A DNA stretch of 64,000 nucleotides from Desulfuromusa sp. (GTDB taxonomy: Bacteria > Desulfobacterota > Desulfuromonadia > Desulfuromonadales > Geopsychrobacteraceae): the NCBI GenBank assembly GCA_016744595.1, contig JADGEB010000012.1, positions 1-64,000 on the forward strand, read 5' to 3'. The translations under genes were made by a program, and so were the position numbers. Positions 17,893-26,054 of this stretch are shown here, piece after piece; position 1 is the first letter of the stretch, and each line of letters opens with the position of its first letter. The notes beneath the pieces were generated by a model. It had not been told where the DNA came from. It did not search any database and was given only the letters and a program-made list of their open reading frames with translations.

Positions 17893-17997
17893 CTAAAGAC
17901 CCGGGATTCCGATAGGGCCGGGAAGATCAGGAATGCCACACCCTGAAAGCGAGATTAAGATAAGTAAGATTAAAAATAAGATTGCCAACTGGTTCAT
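17893..17997 (-). CDS. Very small lipoprotein (34 aa)
   Basis: A 34-residue frame with a complete lipoprotein signal: hydrophobic run LAILFLILLILISLS followed by lipobox LSGC at residues 18-21. Only a 14-residue glycine/proline-rich tail (GIPDLPGPIGIPGL) follows. The ribosome binding site AGGAGA lies eight bases upstream of the ATG. Small entericidin-like or orphan lipoproteins have this architecture; the function is unknown. It stands alone upstream of the methyltransferase gene. Confidence 0.7.
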   Translation of the reverse strand: MNQLAILFLILLILISLSGCGIPDLPGPIGIPGL

Positions 17998-18049
17998 TTT
18001 GATTTCTCCTAAGAACACAACATTGCTGATAATGTTTTGAGTAATCAAC

Positions 18050-18074
18050 CTCGATTTTTGTCTTAAAAATCGAG
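18050..18074. other. Short perfect hairpin between lipoprotein and U32 gene
   Basis: CTCGATTTTT and AAAAATCGAG around the loop GTCTT, a 10-bp perfect stem in the divergent promoter space. It could be a regulator site or an RNA hairpin in a leader. Confidence 0.35.
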
Positions 18075-18223
18075 AATCATCACTCTACTTGACTGAAGTT
18101 GAGGGCAAAATATTCTGGTAAGAAAATGACCAGTTTTTTGCTATCCACATACTGCTCCAAATTTTAAGTTTATGCTATGCTCCAACAGTTATTTTGCAAA
18201 TAAATTTTTTCTGGGGAACTTGA

Positions 18224-19447
18224 ATGCCACAAAATATGAATCAAAAACGTCCTGAATTGCTGCTGCCTGCCGGGGATATGCACAAGCTGAAAACAGCGAT
18301 CCGCTTTGGAGCCGATGCAGTTTATCTAGGGACTGCTGATTTTGGGCTGCGGGCGCATGCTGGTAATTTTGATATCGACCAGCTCCGCACTGCCCGTCAG
18401 TTGACGCATGAGGCAGACGTTGCTCTCTATCTGACTCTCAATGCTTCACTGCGACCAGATGAATTTTCCGATTTAGAAAATTTGCTTGAAGAATTGAAAA
18501 CCCTTGATTTAGACGCTTATATTATTGCCGACCCTGGAGTCTTGGCAACTATCCGTAAGGTTGATCCGCATCGGTCGATCCATATCTCTACCCAGAGCAA
18601 CAGTTGCAATCCGCAGACTGCTGAATTCTGGCGCTGTTGTGGGGCTAGTCGGATTAATCTGGCCAGAGAATTAACCCTGGATGATATCTGTGGGTTTGCC
18701 GGGCAGACCGAAATCGAACTGGAATGTTTTGTCCATGGTGCCATGTGTGTTGCCCATTCGGGGCGCTGTCTCCTTTCTACCGCACTGCTTGGCCGCAGTG
18801 CCAACCGTGGTGATTGTGCCCAGCCTTGCCGCTGGAATTATGCGCTGGTTGAAGAGACTCGCCTGGGGGAGAGTTTTGCCATAGAAGAGGATTACCGTGG
18901 CACTTATATTATGAATAGTCGCGACCTTTGTCTTGTGGAGCAATTGCCGCAGTTACTTGCGGCTGGTATCGACAGTTTCAAGGTTGAGGGACGGATGAAG
19001 AGTCTCTACTATCTGGCGACAACAGCACGGGTTTACCGGGATGCAATTGACCGCCTCAGCGTCGAGCCAACCGATATTGATCCCCTCTGGCGGGAGGAAT
19101 TGGCGAAGGTGAGTCATCGTCCTTACGATACTGGTTTCTTATTTGGTCATGAGGATGCCAAAATTCATGCTGCCGATACCCATTATATCCGTACACACGA
19201 TTTTGTCGGTTTTATTCGTCGGGACGAAAATGGTCTTTGGGTTGAAGGGCGGAATCGCTTTTTAGTTGGAGATGAGATTGAGTTGATCGGACCGGAAATG
19301 CGACAGCAGAAATTCAGGGTTGATGAAATTAAAAACTTTGCCGGAGATTTGCTTCCAGCGGGACAGCCGAATTCTCAGCTGCGATTGCAATTGCCCGATT
19401 GGGCCGAAGCGGGGGATCTGCTGCGCCTGAAAAGGGCGACAAAATAA
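18224..19447 (+). CDS. Peptidase U32 family protein, YegQ/TrhP-like (407 aa)
   Basis: Despite the peptidase name, characterised members of this family (YegQ/TrhP, RlhA) act in prephenate-dependent hydroxylation of tRNA or rRNA. Family blocks: ELLLPAGDMHKLKTAIRFGADAVYLG at the N-terminus, ELECFVHGAMCVAHSGRCLLST, and GDCAQPCRWNY. The conserved cysteines in these blocks fit the proposed iron-sulfur site. YIMNSRDLCLVEQLP and SFKVEGRMKS follow, as in YegQ. It is slightly shorter than E. coli YegQ (453 aa). Single gene, followed by a structured repeat-like element (19475-19544). The exact member (TrhP or another paralogue) is inferred. Confidence 0.88.
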   Translation: MPQNMNQKRPELLLPAGDMHKLKTAIRFGADAVYLGTADFGLRAHAGNFDIDQLRTARQLTHEADVALYLTLNASLRPDEFSDLENLLEELKTLDLDAYIIADPGVLATIRKVDPHRSIHISTQSNSCNPQTAEFWRCCGASRINLARELTLDDICGFAGQTEIELECFVHGAMCVAHSGRCLLSTALLGRSANRGDCAQPCRWNYALVEETRLGESFAIEEDYRGTYIMNSRDLCLVEQLPQLLAAGIDSFKVEGRMKSLYYLATTARVYRDAIDRLSVEPTDIDPLWREELAKVSHRPYDTGFLFGHEDAKIHAADTHYIRTHDFVGFIRRDENGLWVEGRNRFLVGDEIELIGPEMRQQKFRVDEIKNFAGDLLPAGQPNSQLRLQLPDWAEAGDLLRLKRATK

Positions 19448-19474
19448 ATGCAACTGTCGCTGCTAGGCAGAGGA

Positions 19475-19544
19475 GGGCAGTATCAAGTGTCCGGTCATCT
19501 TCAGACCGTTCCCTCGGGAACGTAACCGCCCTGTGTTACTGCCC
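19475..19544. repeat. Structured intergenic element (nested inverted repeats)
   Basis: Outer perfect stem GGGCAGTA (19475-19482) with TACTGCCC (19537-19544). Two inner hairpins are CGGTC-ATCTTCA-GACCG and CGTTCCC-TC-GGGAACG. It lies between convergent genes and resembles a REP or cloverleaf-like element; it may also serve as terminator for either gene. Confidence 0.5.
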
Positions 19545-19660
19545 TTTGTCATTGTGATTTCGTCCATAGATAATTGCCCTCAAAAATCAGCCTATAAGCT
19601 GCTTATGATCTTATTTCCCCTGATTACAGCATGTACTTTTCTATACATATTATTCAGCTA

Positions 19661-20383
19661 TCAAAAGCTAGTCGGGTTTTTAAAATTTTTGTCAAGAAAA
19701 CTACCATCAATGTTATCTACCATTTCAACAAACCGATTAGCGGGAGCTGAAAACATGATCATATCATCTGGTATAAAACGCCGGATCAGAACATCCATCA
19801 ACCCGACAATACACTTTGGCTGATCTTTGAACTTCTGGTTATAAGGAGTGGAGAAAGCCGATTGACATCCGGACGCATCGGGTATCAGCGTGCCGCTTTC
19901 TTCCCGGTCATAACTTGACAGACCAGTCAAATTTGCCAAACCTGTAATATCCGGAAACAGATTGACGACTTCGATCTCCCTGTTTTCATCTATCTCTTCA
20001 ATTTTTTCAAAGTACACGTATTTTTCCGGCGGAGGATGAATCTCTGCCACGTAATCTCGATAATACGCCTGGGCAAGATCACGCGATTGTTTAAAGCGTT
20101 CTGTCTCGGCAATGAATTCTCCTTCATCGTCCACTGGTGGCGTAAAACCGCCAAACTCCTGTATTCCGGGGCAGGCTTTCCCACAGTCTGCTGAGAATTG
20201 AATTCTTCTTCCCTTCTTCATGACGATTGCCCAATACATAAACATACAAACCCATCGATCCTTTTTATAAATAAATGAATTTTCTATGTTCTCCGAAGAA
20301 AAATACCAACCTGTTGCTGGATATCTGAAAGATAAGACTTCTGACAGCTTTTGAAGACTTTCTGCGACTATTTTGGTATTCAT
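19661..20383 (-). CDS. DUF169 family protein (240 aa)
   Basis: Uncharacterised DUF169/COG2043 protein, recognised by its general layout. An early FRYPATGWYFSSENI block is followed by KACPGIQEFGGF and YRDYVAEIHPPPEKYVYFEKIEEI, a TGLANLTGLSSYD region, then GCQSAFSTPYNQK and PKCIVGLMDVLIR. Several cysteines (KACPG, DASGCQS, PKCIVG) could bind metal or substrate. The start ATG at 20383 follows GGGG; a TTG one codon earlier is possible. It lies about 200 bases downstream of an AraC/GyrI regulator on the same strand, so the two may be functionally linked. No enzymatic role is claimed. Confidence 0.75.
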   Translation of the reverse strand: MNTKIVAESLQKLSEVLSFRYPATGWYFSSENIENSFIYKKDRWVCMFMYWAIVMKKGRRIQFSADCGKACPGIQEFGGFTPPVDDEGEFIAETERFKQSRDLAQAYYRDYVAEIHPPPEKYVYFEKIEEIDENREIEVVNLFPDITGLANLTGLSSYDREESGTLIPDASGCQSAFSTPYNQKFKDQPKCIVGLMDVLIRRFIPDDMIMFSAPANRFVEMVDNIDGSFLDKNFKNPTSF

Positions 20384-20586
20384 CAATTTTCCCCATCATA
20401 TCCAAGTCTGACAGTATCCATTTCTGGATCAGTACTTACCATTTTTAATAATTAGTTAATAAAAACTAAAATATAATTTTACGTCACAGAAATCTTTTCT
20501 ATTCATGCTTTTTAATTGTCCAAACGTGCTTTCTTTATTCGTTTTATTGCTGAATGGATCAGCTAATATCGGCTTTCCAGGGATGT

Positions 20587-21501
20587 TTAAATCGCTTTAA
20601 CAGGTATGCAGATATCAACATCAAAAAAATGATCTCCACTGATAATTCTATCCCCGTAGCATCTCTCAAATGATTCTCGGTTGTCCCATTCATATCCACT
20701 ATTGACAAGCCATTCAGAAAGCATCCAACTCCAGGCGTCAGCAAACTCATCCCTTTTTAGCAGAAAGCGGCAGACACCACACTTTCCCCCAGAAACTCTT
20801 GTTGTCCCAACAGACCCTGACGGTTTTACAGAATCCATTACTGGAATTGCCACCATGACCTTGAGTTTTTTATTTTCTGTAATTTTAGGATTGTCATGAT
20901 ATATGTTCCACACGAAAGTGTTGTCATCAACACATTCACGTGCAGCAGCCCACAGAAAGATTTGGGTGTATAATTCCCCGAAAAGAACTTCACCGCTCTG
21001 ATAGGGGCCAATCTTACGAATATAGGCGAACTTCAAGGGAGGGATATCTTCAATAACAATCTGTCGAGTGGAGTTTTTAAAATGATAAGTCCAAACTGGG
21101 GAACTCTGATGAATGGAAAATTTACCACGTTCAATTTGCACTGGTGTTGATCCTCTAATAGAAAAACCATCTAGCTTATTTCTCCATTCAGTCGCAGTCA
21201 TTCTAAAATGGCTTTTAAAGCTTTTAGCGAATGAGGAAGAATTCTCAAATCCACACATTAGCGCAATCTCAGTAACGGATTCTTGAGAATTCGCCAACAA
21301 CAGTTCGGCAGACTTTTCCAACCTTACTCTTTTGATATACTGATAGACAGACTCCCCCATATAGGAGCTGAAAATACGATTAAAATGAAATTGCGAATAA
21401 CAGGCAATTTCAGAAAGCTGTTTAAGAGAAAGATCCTCACTAAGGTTTGCCTGAATATAGTCAATAACCCGATTAATACTCGTTTTATAGAATTCGTTCA
21501 T
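20587..21501 (-). CDS. AraC-family regulator with GyrI-like effector domain (304 aa)
   Basis: Transcription regulator of the Rob/SoxS-like subgroup. An N-terminal pair of helix-turn-helix motifs occupies about residues 8-105 (INRVIDYIQANLSEDLSLKQLSE ... VTEIALMCGFENSSSFAKSFKSHF). It is followed by a GyrI-like small-molecule-binding domain from about 150 (FAYIRKIGPYQ ... CGVCRFLLKRDEFADAWSWMLSEWL ... DVDICIPVKAI). The start at 21501 gives the family N-terminus MNEFYKTSINRVIDYI; an upstream GTG at 21549 would add 16 residues. Such proteins sense hydrophobic compounds and often control nearby genes; the DUF169 gene downstream is a candidate. Confidence 0.88.
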   Translation of the reverse strand: MNEFYKTSINRVIDYIQANLSEDLSLKQLSEIACYSQFHFNRIFSSYMGESVYQYIKRVRLEKSAELLLANSQESVTEIALMCGFENSSSFAKSFKSHFRMTATEWRNKLDGFSIRGSTPVQIERGKFSIHQSSPVWTYHFKNSTRQIVIEDIPPLKFAYIRKIGPYQSGEVLFGELYTQIFLWAAARECVDDNTFVWNIYHDNPKITENKKLKVMVAIPVMDSVKPSGSVGTTRVSGGKCGVCRFLLKRDEFADAWSWMLSEWLVNSGYEWDNRESFERCYGDRIISGDHFFDVDICIPVKAI

Positions 21502-21901
21502 ATTAGTTAAACCAGTAGTTTTTGATAACTGACCTCTGAGACGAACCACTTTAATCTGCTAACTTCACTATAAAGTAGTTACCTTGGTTCGGCTCAGATT
21601 ACAAACGGGGAAGATTCTCTGCAACCTGCTCACGATCAACCCCTCCCACAACACGATGCCTTAGAACAAAAAAACCGCGACAATGAGGGCAATAGTGCAT
21701 TCAACGTACGCGGTTTCTCTATATCCCCCCTAAAAGATGTGAAATCACCGAGAATCCTATCAAGTTAAGCAATATCAGTCAATTTGTTGCTAATATTCGT
21801 TGTATCGTTAAATTGAAACACAGCTATAATTAATCGTGGCGCACCCGGCTGTCGACCTGCTATTCTTTCACCATCAATTAACATATTGAGGAGGTCTGCA
21901 C
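21502..21901. other. Intergenic region between AraC-type regulator and yceH
   Basis: About 400 bases. It holds a possible 33-codon frame on the minus strand (21599-21700) and a stem AAACCGCG/CGCGGTTT with a long loop (about 21672-21716), whose minus-strand copy ends in a T run. The last 20 bases carry the GAGGAGG ribosome binding site of yceH. Confidence 0.5.
21599..21700 (-). CDS. Possible micro-protein with a CPHC motif (33 aa)
   Basis: Minus-strand frame of 33 codons reading MHYCPHCRGFFVLRH at the start and REQVAENLPRL at the end. The composition is protein-like, with one CxxC knuckle and a basic/amphipathic tail, and there is no other gene here. No good ribosome binding site precedes the ATG, so this may be a remnant or a chance frame. 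The arms of a hairpin overlap its 5' part. Confidence 0.35.
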   Translation of the reverse strand: MHYCPHCRGFFVLRHRVVGGVDREQVAENLPRL

Positions 21902-22546
21902 ATGTCTTTGGAACTATCCCCTGAAGCTATCCGGGTATTGGGCTGTCTGATCGAAAAAGAGATGGCTACCCCGGAATACTATCCTTTGACCCTGAATGCG
22001 TTGGTCAATGCCTGCAACCAGAAATCAAATCGTGAACCAGTGATGGTCTTAAGTGAAGATGATGTTGCCGAGGGGCTGGAAGAGTTGCGGCGTGAGCAGC
22101 TGAGCTATAAATCGTCCGAAGGCATTCGGGCGGTTCGTTATTGCCATAATGTCCCCGGTGTCCTTAAGCTGACTGAAGAGGAGCAGGCACTACTGGCTCT
22201 ATTACTGTTGCGCGGCCCGCAGACACTTGGCGAATTAAGAACACGCAGCGAACGTTTGTGGGCTTTTGCCGATCTTGAAGCAGTTGAAACTGTACTCACC
22301 GACTTGCATGGGAGGGACGAACCTTTGGTGATTCAACTGGAACGTCAGGCCGGGCGTAAAGAACCACGCTATGCTCAACTGTTGAGCGGTGTGGTCATCG
22401 AAGAGACTGCGGCTGGAACAGATATCATCAGTGGTACCAGCCGTCAGGATCGTATCTCCCAGCTGGAAAACGAAGTCGCCATGCTTAAAGAGCAGTTGGC
22501 TAATCTACAACAGCAGTTCGGCCAGTTCCGTGATCAATTCGAATAA
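21902..22546 (+). CDS. yceH: YceH family protein (DUF480, 214 aa)
   Basis: DUF480/YceH protein with two winged-helix domains. Recognisable blocks are ELSPEAIRVLGCLIEKEMATPEYYPLTLNALVNACNQKSNR at the N-terminus, RGPQTLGELRTRSERLW in the second domain, and a C-terminal coiled coil (ISQLENEVAMLKEQLANLQQQF). The molecular role is unknown; a DNA-binding or oligomeric structural role is suggested by the folds. The start is preceded by GAGGAGG. It is followed 70 bases later by a small gene on the same strand. Confidence 0.92.
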   Translation: MSLELSPEAIRVLGCLIEKEMATPEYYPLTLNALVNACNQKSNREPVMVLSEDDVAEGLEELRREQLSYKSSEGIRAVRYCHNVPGVLKLTEEEQALLALLLLRGPQTLGELRTRSERLWAFADLEAVETVLTDLHGRDEPLVIQLERQAGRKEPRYAQLLSGVVIEETAAGTDIISGTSRQDRISQLENEVAMLKEQLANLQQQFGQFRDQFE

Positions 22547-22615
22547 CCCCAACAACCTGTAGCGATCCCCACAACCGATTGGTCAAAAGGGATAACATGA
22601 AGAGAGGGTCTGGCA

Positions 22616-22783
22616 ATGGCTGGAAAATTCATCGTTGAAATCAAGGGTAAAGACTTCACCCTGACCATGCGGGGTCGTGGCAATGAGACCGCAGCGAAAG
22701 AATACCTGAGTGAGATTCACAGCGGCTGTAGGGTCACAGTCCGCAACACTGGTGCTCCGGTTGATATCGATTCAGGGCCTTGA
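22616..22783 (+). CDS. Small unrecognised protein (55 aa)
   Basis: Frame of 55 codons beginning MAGKFIVEIKGKDFTLTMRG and ending in GAPVDIDSGP, with GAGAGGG about six bases upstream of the ATG. The predicted composition is a short beta-rich domain with a helix (NETAAKEYLSEIH). Codon use is like the flanking genes. It is not a family I recognise. It lies between yceH and the M48 protease gene on the same strand and may be co-transcribed with yceH. Confidence 0.6.
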   Translation: MAGKFIVEIKGKDFTLTMRGRGNETAAKEYLSEIHSGCRVTVRNTGAPVDIDSGP

Positions 22784-22935
22784 TCCGTAAATAAACAGCG
22801 GGGGAGTGTGTTTTAGGTTGTCGTGCTCCCCTCTTTTAACCTTCCGCTGTCTGCTGCCGAGAGATTTTTCACAATTTCATGTGCCTGGTGGGCACAATAC
22901 CAGCTATCTGTTAAGTAGAGTTTAAAGGGAACGAG

Positions 22936-24195
22936 ATGAAACTTTTGTTGTTGTTTGCTTATCTTTTTGTCACTGTGATTCGTTTTGCGCTGGACTGGAT
23001 CAATATTCGCCATCGTCAGAAGGGTCGACAGCCCCTACCTGATGAATTTTTCGGACAGATTGATGAAGAACAACTTGATCACAGTGATGCCTATGCTCTG
23101 GCAGGGGATCGAGTTGGTTTTATTGAGAGCATTGTTGGCGTTCTGCTGACGCTGGTTTTCCTATTTGGAGGATTGCTTCCTTGGTATGATCATATGATTG
23201 CGGGGTTTTTAGATAGTTTTATCCTCAGCGGCCTGTTGTTTTTTGGCTTGCTAGCTTTGGTGCAATTGCTGGTCGGCATCCCTTTTTCTCTCTACAGAAA
23301 CTTTATTCTCGAAGAACGTTTCGGTTTTAATCGTATGAGCTTCAAGCTTTGGTGTGCCGATTTGGTAAAATCTCTTCTGGTCGGTTCGGTTCTGTTTCTA
23401 TTGTTGGCAGGTGGAGCGCTCTGGTTGGTTCAATGGGCACCGCAGGGTTGGTGGTTGTGGGTCTGGGGCTTTTGGCTGGTTATTTCAATATTCTTATTGT
23501 TCCTCTCTCCCTACCTGATTGAGCCGCTGTTTTTTAAGTTTACTCCGTTGGTAAGGGCTGATCTGGAATCCGATGTCCGTGACCTGCTGACAAAGGCAGG
23601 GGCGCACGCTGGTAAAGTTTTGCAGGTCGATGCCTCACGGCGCAGTGGTCACAGTAATGCATATTTTACCGGAATCGGAAAAGTTAAACGGGTCGTTCTT
23701 TTTGACACTCTGATAGAACAGTTGGATAATAAAGAGCTTCTGGCGGTTCTGGCTCACGAGTTGGGGCATTGGCGTTGCGGTCATTTACGTCAGCAATTGA
23801 TCAAGAGTCAGTTTATGGCTCTGTTCAGTTTCTGGCTGGCGTTCACTTTGTTGCAGGGACAACTGTTATCCGGCTGGTTTGGCTTGGATCAACTCTCTTT
23901 TGCTGGTCAAGTATTGGTGCTAGGTTGGCTGGGTTCTCTGGTTGGGTTTTTCTGGACACCGCTAAGTAGTTGGTGGTCACGTCGCCATGAACGTCAGGCC
24001 GACCAGTTTGCTATCAATATGGTTGGCAGTGGCCAGGAGTTGGCTTCAGGATTGGTGAAATTGGCTCGGGAAAATCTGAGCAACCTCTTTCCTCATCCTT
24101 TGTATGCCGCAGTTTATTATTCCCATCCACCGTTGGTGGAGCGGGTGTTGTGGCTGGAGCAGGGGAAGGTACAAGTTAAAGCTTCTGCAGATTGA
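22936..24195 (+). CDS. M48 family zinc metalloprotease, Ste24-like (419 aa)
   Basis: Integral-membrane protease of the CAAX-prenyl-protease type (Ste24/M48A). The zinc motif HELGH lies at about residue 276 within VLAHELGHWRCGH, and the third ligand region is RHERQADQFAINM. About seven hydrophobic helices surround it, in the usual Ste24 order. Bacterial members probably degrade or process membrane proteins; prenylated substrates are unlikely. ATG start with AAAGGGAACGAG upstream. The 3' end overlaps the convergent DUF2835 gene by about 20 bases. Confidence 0.93.
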   Translation: MKLLLLFAYLFVTVIRFALDWINIRHRQKGRQPLPDEFFGQIDEEQLDHSDAYALAGDRVGFIESIVGVLLTLVFLFGGLLPWYDHMIAGFLDSFILSGLLFFGLLALVQLLVGIPFSLYRNFILEERFGFNRMSFKLWCADLVKSLLVGSVLFLLLAGGALWLVQWAPQGWWLWVWGFWLVISIFLLFLSPYLIEPLFFKFTPLVRADLESDVRDLLTKAGAHAGKVLQVDASRRSGHSNAYFTGIGKVKRVVLFDTLIEQLDNKELLAVLAHELGHWRCGHLRQQLIKSQFMALFSFWLAFTLLQGQLLSGWFGLDQLSFAGQVLVLGWLGSLVGFFWTPLSSWWSRRHERQADQFAINMVGSGQELASGLVKLARENLSNLFPHPLYAAVYYSHPPLVERVLWLEQGKVQVKASAD

Positions 24196-24406
24196 GAAAG
24201 CGGTTATTGCTATCAAGGGTTAGGCAAAAGCGGCCGTGGATACCATTATGGGTCAGGAATGAACGTAATCGGATCGCTGGAAATTTGATTTTTTGCCCAC
24301 ATGTGGAGATGACCTGAACAGCATTGGCTGTTCCCTGATAGTATTGCAGGTATTGCTGCTGGCTGATTTGTAGGTGGAAATAATATTTTTTTTGGGGTGC
24401 CATCAT
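24176..24406 (-). CDS. DUF2835 family protein (76 aa)
   Basis: Small protein recognisable as DUF2835 by its body pattern. KYYFHLQISQQQYLQYYQG is followed by a hydrophobic strand, KIKFPAIRLRSFLTHNGIHGRFCLTL, and a short acidic/polar end. Function unknown; the family is common in gamma- and deltaproteobacteria. The gene is convergent with the M48 protease gene, overlapping its stop. Two adjacent ATGs (24406 and 24403) are both possible starts. Confidence 0.8.
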   Translation of the reverse strand: MMAPQKKYYFHLQISQQQYLQYYQGTANAVQVISTCGQKIKFPAIRLRSFLTHNGIHGRFCLTLDSNNRFLNLQKL

Positions 24407-24447
24407 TGGTTCGTTTTGGAATCCACAGAAGTTGGAGATAGATTCAG

Positions 24448-24624
24448 ATGCTGATTTACAAAGTTGTTGAAACCAGTCAGGTCGATGACCTGAATCTGGA
24501 ACAAATCCTCAATACCTGGACTTATGAGGGGTGGCAACTGGAGGGGATCCATTTTGCCATGCGTGAAGCAAGCCGCCGTCCGGGAATGGCGTTTGTCACT
24601 TTTACCCGTGAGGCAGAAGAGTAA
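24448..24624 (+). CDS. DUF4177-like small protein (58 aa)
   Basis: A 58-codon frame with GGAG upstream of ATG 24448. It begins MLIYKVVET, has the block LEQILNTWTYEGWQLEGIHFAM and ends in AFVTFTREAEE. The pattern Y-K-V-V ... LN-x-W-x-x-E-G-W-x-L fits DUF4177, small proteins of unknown function that are often missed in annotation. It is divergent to the DUF2835 gene and followed by a REP-like hairpin. Confidence 0.75.
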   Translation: MLIYKVVETSQVDDLNLEQILNTWTYEGWQLEGIHFAMREASRRPGMAFVTFTREAEE

Positions 24625-24649
24625 ATACGTACGACGTACGTAACCCGTA

Positions 24650-24684
24650 TCCCGGGGATACGTAACAAATTCATGTCCCCGGAA
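24650..24684 (+). repeat. REP-like hairpin, GTAA-loop family, copy 3
   Basis: TCCCGGGGATACGTAACAAA followed by TTCATGTCCCCGGAAG. Stem GGGGATA/TGTCCCC, with the loop CGTAACAAATTCA. It lies between the DUF4177 gene and the convergent trpS stop. Confidence 0.65.
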
Positions 24685-24706
24685 GACTATCCCGAATTGT
24701 CCGCTT

Positions 24707-25672
24707 CTAGTAAGTTAATCCACCTTTTTTACGAACTTTGCGCAAGGTTTTACTGGCGGCATAGCGTGCCTTGTCGGCTCCTGTTTCCAGTATTTTTCTT
24801 ATTCCTTCCGGATCAGCTAGAATTTCTTTGCGTTTCTCGGTGTATGGGGCAAAGAAATCGCGGGCGGTTTCAAACAGTTCTTGTTTAACGTCCCCATAAC
24901 GCAGTCCCGGAGTCAGGTAGCGTTGGCGTAGATCTTCAATCTCCTGTTTATTTAAAAATAATCGATAGATCTGAAAAATATTACAGGTATCGGGATTCTT
25001 GGCTTCTTCGATAGGAGTTGGGTCGGTGACAATTCGCATGATCTGTTTACGCAAAGCTTTCTCTTCCAGAAAAAGATCAATGGTGTTGCCATAGCTCTTA
25101 CTCATCTTACGACCGTCCAGTCCGGGAACGGTTGCGACATCATCATCAATTTCAGGCTCCGGGACAGTAAAAACTTCACCATGTTCGTTGTTATATTTTA
25201 TGGCGATGTCGCGGGCAACTTCCAGATGTTGTTTCTGATCTTTGCCGACGGGAACGCGATCGCTTTGAAACAGAAGGATATCTGCCGTCATCAGTACTGG
25301 ATATGCAAACAGTCCATGGTTCGGTTTGATTCCTTGTGCAACTTTATCTTTGTAACTGTGGCAGCGTTCCAGCAATCCCATGGGGGTGAAGTTGGAAAGA
25401 ATCCAGGTGAGCTCCTGAACCTCTGGAATATCCGACTGCACCCAAAAGGTACTCTTTTCAGGGTCGAGCCCTAAAGCAAGAAAATTGGCAGCGGCCTCCA
25501 AAGTTCCTTTTGCCAGCATTTTTCCGTCGGCAAGGCTGGTCATAGCATGATAGTTGGCAATGAAGCAGAACAGATCTTCTTGCTCCTGATAGTTGATCAT
25601 TTTTTGCATCATACCAAAAAAATTCCCCAAGTGGAGGGATCCTGATGGCTGGATGCCGGATAATACTCGCAT
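24707..25672 (-). CDS. trpS: Tryptophanyl-tRNA synthetase (321 aa)
   Basis: Class I synthetase. The HIGH-like motif appears as SGSLHLGNFFG near residue 14 and the KMSKS motif as GRKMSKSYGNTI near residue 190. The WITH/ANYHAM region (FCFIANYHAMTSL) recognises tryptophan. Length is normal for bacterial TrpS. The start ATG follows AAGAAAG. Downstream of lon and a small gene on the same strand, but a REP-like hairpin lies in between (25766-25800). Confidence 0.97.
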   Translation of the reverse strand: MRVLSGIQPSGSLHLGNFFGMMQKMINYQEQEDLFCFIANYHAMTSLADGKMLAKGTLEAAANFLALGLDPEKSTFWVQSDIPEVQELTWILSNFTPMGLLERCHSYKDKVAQGIKPNHGLFAYPVLMTADILLFQSDRVPVGKDQKQHLEVARDIAIKYNNEHGEVFTVPEPEIDDDVATVPGLDGRKMSKSYGNTIDLFLEEKALRKQIMRIVTDPTPIEEAKNPDTCNIFQIYRLFLNKQEIEDLRQRYLTPGLRYGDVKQELFETARDFFAPYTEKRKEILADPEGIRKILETGADKARYAASKTLRKVRKKGGLTY

Positions 25673-25765
25673 TATCTTTCTTGCTCCATAGCTTATGCTG
25701 GTTTTATGGTTTATGAAACTGTGGTAGTTGGCAATGTAAATACTTGCACCGGGTTGTTGCTTGTA

Positions 25766-25800
25766 TTATGGGGACACGTAACAAGGACATGTCCCCATAA
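25766..25800 (+). repeat. REP-like hairpin, GTAA-loop family, copy 4
   Basis: Perfect stem ATGGGGACA (25768-25776) with TGTCCCCAT (25790-25798), extended by flanking A-T pairs, around the loop CGTAACAAGGACA. It is the most regular copy of the family. It sits four bases from the stop of the 75-aa gene. Confidence 0.75.
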
Positions 25801-25803
25801 ATA

Positions 25804-26031
25804 CTATTCCTGTTTTTGCTGTTCACCCATCATTGTTGCAAACTGTAGGAGTTGTTGCAGATCCATACCACTCTCTTTAAGTATTCCCAGTAGAACTGGG
25901 AACAATTGCATCATGAACCCTGGTTCTTTAATGACATCTTTTGCCAATTCTGGAAGGGTTTCGATGATAAAGGTTTTTTTGTCCTCGGTGGAAAGTTCCA
26001 GCAGGGCGGTTTTAATTTCTGCAACGGTCAT
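25804..26031 (-). CDS. Small helical protein (75 aa)
   Basis: Unrecognised, mostly helical protein (MTVAEIKTALLELSTEDKK ... PVLLGILKESGMDLQQLLQFATMM) without cysteines or signal. A good ribosome binding site (AGGAGATATAA) precedes the ATG and the gene follows lon on the same strand by 23 bases, so the two are likely co-transcribed. A role connected with Lon is conceivable but unsupported. Confidence 0.6.
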   Translation of the reverse strand: MTVAEIKTALLELSTEDKKTFIIETLPELAKDVIKEPGFMMQLFPVLLGILKESGMDLQQLLQFATMMGEQQKQE

Positions 26032-26054
26032 TTATATCTCCTGTTTTTGAATCA

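Noticed and set aside
19533..19823. Plus-strand frame of 96 codons with a hydrophobic N-terminus
   Set aside because: It lies mostly opposite the DUF169 gene, has no ribosome binding site, and its composition is that of a shadow frame.
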